From positions 39,717-103,716 of the forward strand of contig SUYY01000001.1 of the NCBI GenBank assembly GCA_015060205.1: a stretch of 64,000 nucleotides of DNA, given 5' to 3'. Positions 47,558-55,967 of this stretch are shown piece by piece. Source of the stretch: Bacteroidales bacterium. GTDB taxonomy: Bacteria; Bacteroidota; Bacteroidia; Bacteroidales; UBA932. The position numbers were made by a program, and so were the translations under genes. A model generated the notes under the pieces. The model had not been told where the DNA came from, did no database searches, and saw only the letters and a program-made list of their open reading frames with translations. Positions within the stretch are counted from its first letter, which is position 1. The number at the start of each line of letters is the position of its first letter.

Positions 47558-48697
47558 ATGAAGAAAATTCTACTTGCTATCTTGATTCTGACATATGCAG
47601 GATGCCTGTCCGCACAGACTCCAAGCCTCGGAAACAACGGTAAATACGGATTCGTGCAGAACGGTAATGTCGTCATACCTTATATATATGAATACGCGTC
47701 TGACTTCAATGACGGTCTGGCGGTAGTCTGCAAATCATCAAAGTTCGGATTCATTGACCGCACCGGACAGACCGTAATACCTTTCGAGTACAAAAATTCA
47801 CACGCGATCGGTTTCAGCGAAGGAGTCTGCGGAGTCACCAGAAATGGAAAGAAATGGTTTTTCATAGACAAGTCCGGCAATCGGATCAGCGACAAGGAAT
47901 ACTCATGCATAATGCCATATAAAAGCGGGATGGCAGCGGTATATATTGACGACAATACAGCGGTATTCGTGGACAAGTCAGGTCGTCAGGTGATCGACGC
48001 GGAGTTTGCATATGCAGAAACATTCCACGACGGTATTGCAGTAGCCGGAAAACTTGACAGCAGCAGAAGCAGACTGATATACGGATTCATAGACACCAAA
48101 GGCAACTGGCTGTCAAATTCATTCTATGACGAGATACATAGCGAAATAGGCAAATCGCCATTTGAGACCAGCGGTATTGTAATGGTCAGGAAGGGCAACA
48201 GGACTGGATATGTTAACAGGCAGATGCAGTTCTTCGAGTCACTCGACAGAGCAGTAGCATCCAGTCTGCAGTCAGAAAGCAATGCCTACAAAAAGATCTT
48301 TGATTTTGAATGTGGAAAATTCTACCGGATCACTCACACGGACTGGCGGACAGAGAAGAACAGGAATCCGGAACTGATCGTGGAACTATCCATCGAATTG
48401 GCCTGGGTATCAGTCGGAGAATCAATATGGGGATGTGTCATGACATGGGGAGACGAAAACGGTGCCGACCAGATTGATGTCTATTCATTCTCGAAACGAG
48501 AAGTAGTCGGTGACGGTATAATTCAGTACTCCAATGACGAGGGGGACTTCATCAGTGTCACAACAAAGGAAGATGGGCAAGGAGTATGTCTGGTCAAACC
48601 TAAAGACAATACATACATGATATACCTGTTCGATACTGCACCACTGTCAGAACCTTTCGTCAAGAGGGAGTTCAGAGAGACGGCTATTGTCTTGTGA
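47558..48697 (+). CDS. WG repeat-containing protein
   Basis: KYGFVQNGNVVIPYIYEYASDFNDGLAVVCKSSKFGFIDRTGQTVIPFEYKN repeats. Confidence 0.85.
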   Translation: MKKILLAILILTYAGCLSAQTPSLGNNGKYGFVQNGNVVIPYIYEYASDFNDGLAVVCKSSKFGFIDRTGQTVIPFEYKNSHAIGFSEGVCGVTRNGKKWFFIDKSGNRISDKEYSCIMPYKSGMAAVYIDDNTAVFVDKSGRQVIDAEFAYAETFHDGIAVAGKLDSSRSRLIYGFIDTKGNWLSNSFYDEIHSEIGKSPFETSGIVMVRKGNRTGYVNRQMQFFESLDRAVASSLQSESNAYKKIFDFECGKFYRITHTDWRTEKNRNPELIVELSIELAWVSVGESIWGCVMTWGDENGADQIDVYSFSKREVVGDGIIQYSNDEGDFISVTTKEDGQGVCLVKPKDNTYMIYLFDTAPLSEPFVKREFRETAIVL

Positions 48698-49997
48698 TCC
48701 TGGCACCGAGGGCGTTGAGGCGGGTGTCTATGTCCTCGTAACCTCGGTCAATCTGGTCGATGTTGCTGATCACGCTCGTTCCGTTGGCCGACATGGCTGC
48801 AATCAGGAGGGCGATACCTGCACGGATATCCGGTGAGGACATTCTGCCGGCACGGAGTCTGTAGCGGTGGTCATGTCCGACAACCACGGCCCTGTGAGGA
48901 TCGCAGAGAATGATCTGAGCACCCATATCTATGAGTTTGTCCACGAAGAAAAGCCGGCTCTCGAACATCTTCTGATGTATCAGGACACTTCCCTTGCACT
49001 GTGTGGCCATAACCAGGATCACACTCAGAAGGTCTGGGGAAAGTCCGGGCCAAGGTGCATCTGCAATATTCAGGATCGAACCGTCGAGGAAGGAATCGAT
49101 GACATAACTCTCCTGCGCCGGTATATATATATCGTCGCCTCGTCTTTCAAGATTTACTCCAAGTTTCCTGAATACATCCGGAATCATTCCAAGTTCGTCA
49201 TATGCGACATCCTTGATTGTCATCTCACTCTGGTTCATCGCAGCGAGGGCTATGAATGAACCTATTTCGATCATGTCCGGAAGAATCCTGTGCTCCGTGC
49301 CACCGAGTCTCTTCACGCCGGTGATAGTCAGCAGATTGCTGCCAACGCCCTCAATCTTCGCTCCCATGCGGTTGAGCATACGGCATAACTGCTGCAGATA
49401 AGGCTCGCATGCTGCATTGTATATGGTAGTCACACCCTCTGCAAGCACTGCTGCCATTACAATGTTTGCAGTACCTGTCACAGACGCCTCATCAAGAAGC
49501 ATATATCTGCCTTTCAATGATTTTCCTTCTGGAACAGACAGATAAAAGGCCTTCCTGTCCGCATCATATTCCTGATCGGCACCCAGGTTCATGAATCCGA
49601 GGATATGCGTATCCACACGGCGTCTTCCTATCTGATCCCCGCCAGGTTTCGGGAAATACGCTCTGCCGAAACGGGCAAGAAGAGGTCCGACCACCATGAC
49701 CGAGCCACGCAACTTGGCACATCTTGCCACAAAATCCTGGCTCATGACATAGTCCGTATCAATATTCTCCGCCTTGAAAGTATATTTTCCCTTTTCATGA
49801 CGTGTCACCTTGACTCCCATTCCTTCAAGCAGGAGTATCAGATTCTTTATGTCAAGAATTTCAGGAATATTTGAAACCGTCACCTCCTGATCGGTCAGAA
49901 GCACTGCACTGATTATCTGCAACGCCTCATTCTTCGCACCCTGAGGAGTGATTTCTCCACTCAGCGGATGTCCACCTTCTACTACAAACGAACCCAT
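48684..49997 (-). CDS. murA: UDP-N-acetylglucosamine 1-carboxyvinyltransferase
   Basis: GGHPLSGEITPQGAKNEALQIISAVLLTDQEVTVSNIP; SPDIRAGIALLIAAMSANG. Confidence 0.96.
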   Translation of the reverse strand: MGSFVVEGGHPLSGEITPQGAKNEALQIISAVLLTDQEVTVSNIPEILDIKNLILLLEGMGVKVTRHEKGKYTFKAENIDTDYVMSQDFVARCAKLRGSVMVVGPLLARFGRAYFPKPGGDQIGRRRVDTHILGFMNLGADQEYDADRKAFYLSVPEGKSLKGRYMLLDEASVTGTANIVMAAVLAEGVTTIYNAACEPYLQQLCRMLNRMGAKIEGVGSNLLTITGVKRLGGTEHRILPDMIEIGSFIALAAMNQSEMTIKDVAYDELGMIPDVFRKLGVNLERRGDDIYIPAQESYVIDSFLDGSILNIADAPWPGLSPDLLSVILVMATQCKGSVLIHQKMFESRLFFVDKLIDMGAQIILCDPHRAVVVGHDHRYRLRAGRMSSPDIRAGIALLIAAMSANGTSVISNIDQIDRGYEDIDTRLNALGARITRQ

Positions 49998-50076
49998 ATC
50001 TATAATTTCCTAAATATCAACAGATTATACTATTCATTCCACAAGTATGCAGGAGCCACTCATGGCATACCGGTAT

Positions 50077-51327
50077 TTAAGGTGTTACGTGTTCCACCTC
50101 CGGATGCAGTTCCACACCGAAACGGGACTTCACAGAATCGATGATACGACGCTCCAGTCCGATTATTTCTTCCGGATAGGCTTCCCCGGTGTAATTCACG
50201 ATGACGAGCGGCTGCTTGTCCCACACTGCAGCACCGCCGCTCCGACGTCCCTTCCATCCGCATTGCTCAATCATCCACGCAGCAGGCACCTTGACTGTTC
50301 CGTCTGGCAGATCATAATGCGGAACATTATAATCCGCCCCATGTTCTGCCTTGGCAGAGGTCTCTATCTTCCTGAAATGCTCCGCGCTTATGATCGGATT
50401 TTTGAAGAAACTTCCTGCACTTCCCATCACAGAGGGTTCAGGCAGTTTTTCCTTGCGGATTCCGATAATGACCTTGCGGATTAATGATGGGGTTAGAGAT
50501 TTCTCCACTCGCTTCTCTCGGTCGAAATGACAGTCTGAAGTCTCGTCGACATGACTGTTCGAAGTCTTGCTTACATGACTTTCAACCGCCGCTTTCAGAT
50601 GACCATAGTCAAGCACCGGTCTCGGTTCCCTGCTCAATGCAAATACCACGTGGGTGACAACATACCGTCCCTTCACCTGAGGATCCTTGAATATGGAATC
50701 CCGGTAGCCGTAACGGCATTCCGCCACTGGAAAACTCACAAATTCCTCCTCCACGGTATCATAACAATATACCGTATGGATGACATCCTTCACCTCAACG
50801 CCATAAGCACCGATATTCTGGACGGCAGATGCTCCTACCTCTCCAGGAATATAAGAGAGGTTCTCCACTCCCCAGAGTCCTTCTTTGGCTGCCCATGCGC
50901 AGAAGTCGTCGAAAATGACACCGGCACCGACGGACACCATTACCGACGGGGAGGTTGCCACGTCGCGAGGCTCCTCGCAATGACAGCGGGGGGAGATTGC
51001 CACGTCGCGAGGCTCCTCGCAATGACAGTGAGGGGAGGTCTCGTCGCTATGACAGCGGGAAGTGGTCTCATCGCAATTTGGATCGACACAATCTCTATCC
51101 AGGATTTCAATGAAATCAATCTTCGAATGCAGAATCGTCCCCTTGAAATCGTCCGTAAAAAGCAGATTGCTTCCGCCACCGATGTGAAGCACAGGACGGG
51201 CCAGTTCAGAGAACTCTATATCCACAAGATCTGCAACGGAATCATATTCAATGAAACACCTTGCCTTCACCTTCATTCCGAAGGTGTTCATCTTTGTGAG
51301 ATCCTGGTAGTAATTGGTCTTGATCAT
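50077..51327 (-). CDS. murB: UDP-N-acetylmuramate dehydrogenase with in-frame repeat insertions
   Basis: NTFGMKVKARCFIEYDS, LHIGGGSNLLFTDDFKGTI, IPGEVGASAVQNIGAYGVE, GSAGSFFKNP; inserts ...CHCEEPRDVA... and ...CHFDREKRVEKSLT... Confidence 0.93.
   Translation of the reverse strand: MIKTNYYQDLTKMNTFGMKVKARCFIEYDSVADLVDIEFSELARPVLHIGGGSNLLFTDDFKGTILHSKIDFIEILDRDCVDPNCDETTSRCHSDETSPHCHCEEPRDVAISPRCHCEEPRDVATSPSVMVSVGAGVIFDDFCAWAAKEGLWGVENLSYIPGEVGASAVQNIGAYGVEVKDVIHTVYCYDTVEEEFVSFPVAECRYGYRDSIFKDPQVKGRYVVTHVVFALSREPRPVLDYGHLKAAVESHVSKTSNSHVDETSDCHFDREKRVEKSLTPSLIRKVIIGIRKEKLPEPSVMGSAGSFFKNPIISAEHFRKIETSAKAEHGADYNVPHYDLPDGTVKVPAAWMIEQCGWKGRRSGGAAVWDKQPLVIVNYTGEAYPEEIIGLERRIIDSVKSRFGVELHPEVEHVTP
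50497..50533. repeat. dispersed repeat inside murB (family 2)
   Basis: AGATTTCTCCACTCGCTTCTCTCGGTCGAAATGACAG; encodes CHFDREKRVEKSL. Confidence 0.75.
50951..51056. repeat. two near-identical 36-bp repeats plus degenerate third copy inside murB (family 1)
   Basis: GAGGTTGCCACGTCGCGAGGCTCCTCGCAATGACAG (50951-50986), GAGATTGCCACGTCGCGAGGCTCCTCGCAATGACAG (50993-51028), shorter gaggtctcgtcgctatgacag. Confidence 0.85.
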
Positions 51328-51365
51328 AGTTCAGATATCCCCGAAGCGGGGGGATGACTTTAATA

Positions 51366-53543
51366 TTATCCTATTTCGGCACCGTTTGCAAGTGTCTCCT
51401 GAGGAGTCACGAAACGCATCTTTCCATCGTTCTGACGAGCCATCAGGATCATACCCTTGGACTCGATGCCACGTATCTTGCGAGGTGCGAGATTGGCAAG
51501 GATACATATCTGCTTGCCCACCATTTCCTCAGGTGAATACTGCTCGGCGATTCCGGAAACTATCACACGCTTGTCAATTCCCGTATCTATGGTGAGTTTC
51601 AGAAGTTTATCAGTCTTAGGAACACGCTCTGCCTCAAGAACCGTTGCAGTACGTATATCCATCTTTTCGAAATCATCGAATGTGCACTCTTCCTTCTGCG
51701 GAGTAACGACAGCGGCTTCCGCAGCCTTCGCCTCTGCCTCCTTTGCAGCGCGGATTGCCTCGAGACGTGCGATCTGAGCGTCTACCACCTCATCCTCGAT
51801 CTTGGAGAACAGGAGGGTTGCAGGATTGAGTTGGTGGCCTGCAGGGAGGAGGGTAGAGTTGCCGAGGTCGGACCATGAGAGGGAGAGAGATTCCTCGGCT
51901 TCGCTCGGAATGACAGAAGATGTGTGGAGTGCCGCTCCCTCACCTGGAGTGTAGCGGTTCACAGTAGCCTCTCCTTCGCCCGCACGATGGTCAGCACCGG
52001 CATATATTCCTATATTCAGTATATTGCGGAGTTTCTCAGAAGAGAACGGCAGGAACGGCTCGAATGCGACAGCGAGAGAAGCACATATCTGGAGAGACAC
52101 ATTCAGGATGGATGCAGTCCTGTCCATATCGGTCTTTGCCACCTTCCACGGTTCTGTATCGGTAAGATACTTGTTTCCAAGACGTGCAATATTCATAGCC
52201 TCCTTGAGGGCCTCACGGAACTTGTATCCGTCGAGATATCTTTCCATTTCCTCTTTCAGAGGACGTATCTGAGAGAGAGTCTCCGCATCGATTGCCTCAG
52301 GCTTGAGGTCGGCAGGAACCTTGCCGTCGAAATACTTATGGGTAAGCACCACCGCACGGTTCACGAAATTGCCGAGAATCGCCACAAGTTCGCTGTTGTT
52401 GCGTGCCTGGAAATCTTTCCATGAGAAGTCATTGTCCTTTGTCTCGGGAGCATTGGCTGTAAGCACATAACGCAGGACGTCCTCCTGACCCGGGAACTGC
52501 TCGAGATACTCATGAAGCCAGACAGCCCATCCGCGGGATGTCGAAATCTTGTCACCCTCGAGGTTGAGGAACTCGTTTGCCGGAACATTGTCCGGAAGGA
52601 TATAACTTCCATCCGCCTTCAGCATTGAAGGGAAGACGATGCAGTGGAATACGATATTGTCCTTTCCGATGAAGTGTACGAGTTTGGTGTCCTCGCTCTT
52701 CCACCACTTCTCCCAAGTTTCAGGAAGAAGTTCCTGGGTGTTGGAGATATAGCCGATAGGAGCGTCAAACCACACATAGAGCACCTTGCCTTCAGAGCCT
52801 TCCACAGGCACAGGCACACCCCAGTTAAGGTCTCGGCTCACCGCACGTGGCTGCAGTCCGCCGTCGATCCAACTCTTGCACTGACCGTACACATTGCTTC
52901 TCCACTCCTTATGTCCGTCAAGAATCCATTCTGAGAGCCACTTCTCATACTGGTCGAGAGGCAGATACCAATGTTTTGTCTCCTTCTTGACAAGTTCGCC
53001 TCCGCTCAGAGCCGACTTCGGATCGATCAGTTCATCAGGGCTGAGAGTAGCACCACATTTCTCGCACTGGTCACCATAAGCACCTTCTGCGCCGCAACGT
53101 GGACATGTTCCCGTGATATAACGGTCGGCAAGGAAGGTCTTGGCCTCCTCGTCATAATACTGCTCGCTCACCTTCTCGATGAACTTGCCATCGTCGTAGA
53201 GTCTCCTGAAGAAATCAGCCGCATTCTTATGATGAACAGCGGAAGATGTGCGGGAATATATGTCGAAATTGATTCCCAATCCGGTGAAGGAATCCTTTAT
53301 TATCTTATGATAACGGTCAACGATATCCTGAGGAGTGCATCCTTCCTTCTGGGCCTTGATGGTGATTGGCACACCATGCTCATCCGAGCCACAGACATAA
53401 AGCACATCCTCCCCTTTCATTCTCAGATACCTCACATAAATATCTGCAGGCACATACACACCGGCAAGATGTCCGATGTGGACAGGACCGTTCGCATACG
53501 GAAGCGCACAGGTCACAAGAGTTCTGTTGTGATTTTTACTCAT
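51366..53543 (-). CDS. metG: methionyl-tRNA synthetase
   Basis: [28 protein letters not shown] motif, [16 protein letters not shown] equivalent, C-terminal tRNA-binding domain. Confidence 0.97.
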   Translation of the reverse strand: MSKNHNRTLVTCALPYANGPVHIGHLAGVYVPADIYVRYLRMKGEDVLYVCGSDEHGVPITIKAQKEGCTPQDIVDRYHKIIKDSFTGLGINFDIYSRTSSAVHHKNAADFFRRLYDDGKFIEKVSEQYYDEEAKTFLADRYITGTCPRCGAEGAYGDQCEKCGATLSPDELIDPKSALSGGELVKKETKHWYLPLDQYEKWLSEWILDGHKEWRSNVYGQCKSWIDGGLQPRAVSRDLNWGVPVPVEGSEGKVLYVWFDAPIGYISNTQELLPETWEKWWKSEDTKLVHFIGKDNIVFHCIVFPSMLKADGSYILPDNVPANEFLNLEGDKISTSRGWAVWLHEYLEQFPGQEDVLRYVLTANAPETKDNDFSWKDFQARNNSELVAILGNFVNRAVVLTHKYFDGKVPADLKPEAIDAETLSQIRPLKEEMERYLDGYKFREALKEAMNIARLGNKYLTDTEPWKVAKTDMDRTASILNVSLQICASLAVAFEPFLPFSSEKLRNILNIGIYAGADHRAGEGEATVNRYTPGEGAALHTSSVIPSEAEESLSLSWSDLGNSTLLPAGHQLNPATLLFSKIEDEVVDAQIARLEAIRAAKEAEAKAAEAAVVTPQKEECTFDDFEKMDIRTATVLEAERVPKTDKLLKLTIDTGIDKRVIVSGIAEQYSPEEMVGKQICILANLAPRKIRGIESKGMILMARQNDGKMRFVTPQETLANGAEIG
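51886..51916. repeat. dispersed repeat inside metG (family 3)
   Basis: AGAGATTCCTCGGCTTCGCTCGGAATGACAG; encodes [10 protein letters not shown]. Confidence 0.7.
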
Positions 53544-53567
53544 ATATATCAGTTTTTATTATCAATA

Positions 53568-54353
53568 TTACTTTACCTTTACTGTCAGGACCACCGGAAG
53601 ATGGTCGGATGCGGTAGCAAGGTCTGCAGTCTGCAGAGTCTGAGGGATCTGAGCGGAAACCACAGTAACCTCCTTACCGTTAGGTCTTACGAAAATATAG
53701 TCGATGCATCTGCGCGGAGCATGCGAAGGGAAGGATGGTGTCTCCGGAGTAAGGAGAGTCCATGTCGCTTTCAGCAAGGTCACCGGTTCGCTGTCCGGAG
53801 TACTGTTGAAGTCTCCACCCAGAAAAACCGGCTTACCATAATCCGCATACACACTGTCCACGTAATGATTTATGGTCCTTATCTGCTCCAACTGCGACTC
53901 GAGTGTAAGGTCAAGATGGGTCGAACAGAGGACAAAGTCCTCAAATTCCACCACTGCCACCGCCCTCGGCTCACGACCGTCAACGCGAGGAAGTGCCACC
54001 TTGTCCGAACGCAAGGCCTTCAACTTGGGAGAATATGCCACTCCGACACCATAGGCACCGCCCTGAAACGGCATGGCTGAAGCATAATGATACCCCCAGT
54101 CTCCCATAGTCCAGGCAAATTCAGACATCTGGTCTATAGCGCCGGTACGTACCGCACAACTGTCCACCTCATTCAGTGTCACAACATCTGCATTGACTTC
54201 CTTGAGAGCGGATGCCACGGCATCAAAACCGCTTTCCGCATATTTGTCAAACACACCGACATTGTACTGCACAATGGTCAGGATATTCTTCTGACATCCT
54301 GAAAATCCTGCCACGAGACAGAAAACCATCAATATTCCCGTAAACTTCTTCAT
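53568..54353 (-). CDS. endonuclease/exonuclease/phosphatase family lipoprotein
   Basis: MKKFTGILMVFCLVAGFSGC lipobox; TIVQYNVG, DVVTLNEVD, FLGGDFNSTPDSEP, ASDHLPVV. Confidence 0.92.
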   Translation of the reverse strand: MKKFTGILMVFCLVAGFSGCQKNILTIVQYNVGVFDKYAESGFDAVASALKEVNADVVTLNEVDSCAVRTGAIDQMSEFAWTMGDWGYHYASAMPFQGGAYGVGVAYSPKLKALRSDKVALPRVDGREPRAVAVVEFEDFVLCSTHLDLTLESQLEQIRTINHYVDSVYADYGKPVFLGGDFNSTPDSEPVTLLKATWTLLTPETPSFPSHAPRRCIDYIFVRPNGKEVTVVSAQIPQTLQTADLATASDHLPVVLTVKVK

Positions 54354-54363
54354 TGCTCCATAT

Positions 54364-55758
54364 CTATCTGTAAAGGTCAGTAGGATACTCGTGGTTGAAG
54401 CATGCAAGACAAAGGTCAGTGCGTCGGCCCGCTGCAAGCATTCCCTCATGTGAGAGGAAAGCAAGCGAGTCGGCACCGATAAGTTCGCAGACCCTCTCCA
54501 CGCTGTTGCTGTTGCTTATGAGTTCCTCCGGCGTATGCACATCCACCCCATAGAAACATGTATATTTCAGAGGGGCGCTGGCAATACGGACATGGACCTC
54601 TGCCGCACCGGCCTCGCGAAGCATCTTGACGATCTTCAGAGAAGTGGTTCCTCGGACGATGGAGTCATCCACAAGTACGATCTTCCTGCCTTTGACGATA
54701 CTTCTGACCGGTGATAGTTTCATCTTCACACCCTTCTCGCGCAGAGACTGGGTAGGAAGAATAAAGGTTCGTCCTATATATTTGTTCTTGATAAGACCCA
54801 TCTCATATGGAAGTCCGCTTGCCTCCGCATATCCCTGAGCGGCTGAAAGGCTTGAATCAGGAACTCCGATCACGATATCTGCATCCACCGGAGCCTCATG
54901 GAAGAGGATTTTGCCTGACTCCTTCCTGTAATTATGTACATTGCATCCCTCGATGTCACTGTCCGGGCGGGCAAAGTACACATACTCCATAGCGCACATC
55001 GCATGTCTGCGAGGCTCGGAATAGAAGGTACTGCGGATCCCATGATGGTCGATGGTCACGATCTCTCCGGGTTCGATATCACGGATATACTCGGCACCCA
55101 TCACATCAAAGGCGCAAGTCTCGCTTGCAACCACATAACCATCCCCGATCTTACCGAGAGCAAGAGGGTGGAAGCCGTATTTGTCACGGCATGCATAGAT
55201 ACGACGACCTGTCATCACCACAAAGGCAAACGCACCGTCGAGCATTTCGAGTGCGTTCTTGAGAGAGTTTATACGAGGCTGATCCTTGTCGATTCCCTGC
55301 TTCTTTATAAGATGAGCGAGAATTTCGGCATCTGAAGATGACTGGAAAAGGCTTCCCTTGTCCTCCAGATCTTCACGGAGCCTCCGGTAGTTCACTATCT
55401 GACCGTTGTGGGCAAGAGCAAAGTCACCTGAACTATGGTGAAAAAGGAAAGGCTGCAGGTTTTCTGTTCCCTTACATCCCGCATTGCTGTATCTTACATG
55501 CCCGATGGCCATACGGCCGGGAAGTTGGGATATTCTGGATTCGTTGAAAACCTCTGTCACAAGTCCTTCTCCCTTGACCCTGTGAAAATCACCGTCCTCA
55601 TCGACTGTAACTATACCACATCCCTGTTGACCTCTATGCTGAAGGGCATGGAGACCATAGTATGCCAGACCTGCGGAATCCGGCACACCATAGACACCCA
55701 GCACACCGCATTCATGGTGCAACTTGTCATCCCTGTAAATATTCTTACACTTACACAT
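54364..55758 (-). CDS. purF: amidophosphoribosyltransferase
   Basis: CGVLGVYG, YGLHALQHRGQQGCGI, KIVLVDDSIVRGTTSLKIVKMLREAGA. Confidence 0.97.
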   Translation of the reverse strand: MCKCKNIYRDDKLHHECGVLGVYGVPDSAGLAYYGLHALQHRGQQGCGIVTVDEDGDFHRVKGEGLVTEVFNESRISQLPGRMAIGHVRYSNAGCKGTENLQPFLFHHSSGDFALAHNGQIVNYRRLREDLEDKGSLFQSSSDAEILAHLIKKQGIDKDQPRINSLKNALEMLDGAFAFVVMTGRRIYACRDKYGFHPLALGKIGDGYVVASETCAFDVMGAEYIRDIEPGEIVTIDHHGIRSTFYSEPRRHAMCAMEYVYFARPDSDIEGCNVHNYRKESGKILFHEAPVDADIVIGVPDSSLSAAQGYAEASGLPYEMGLIKNKYIGRTFILPTQSLREKGVKMKLSPVRSIVKGRKIVLVDDSIVRGTTSLKIVKMLREAGAAEVHVRIASAPLKYTCFYGVDVHTPEELISNSNSVERVCELIGADSLAFLSHEGMLAAGRRTDLCLACFNHEYPTDLYR

Positions 55759-55795
55759 TTTAGTTCTATTATGCAGATTTACTTCCCAGCAACAA

Positions 55796-55910
55796 GGCGC
55801 TTCAGCGCCGCGACATTCGCGTCAGCGAGATGTTGAAAACATCGAAGCAGCGAGGTCGCCCGTCGAAAGAATTGAGACGGCATGCCCCTCGGGGCTGTCG
55901 CGTCAGCGAC
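55796..55910. repeat. hairpin-dense purL-purF spacer
   Basis: GGCGC-ttca-GCGCC, GATGTT-gaa-AACATC, GCCCC-tc-GGGGC, GTCGC-gtca-GCGAC within 115 bp. Confidence 0.7.
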
Positions 55911-55930
55911 TGGGGGTTAAAGGCCACATA

Positions 55931-55967
55931 GTGGCATATTTTAGAGGTCTCCTCTAAAATATGCCAC
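55931..55967. repeat. 17-bp perfect inverted repeat overlapping the purL stop codon
   Basis: GTGGCATATTTTAGAGG-tct-CCTCTAAAATATGCCAC. Confidence 0.85.

Noticed and set aside
50551-51357. 268-aa plus-strand ORF opposite murB
   Set aside because: Repeated 'CHVARLLAMTAGGD' translation is only the antisense reading of the murB repeats.
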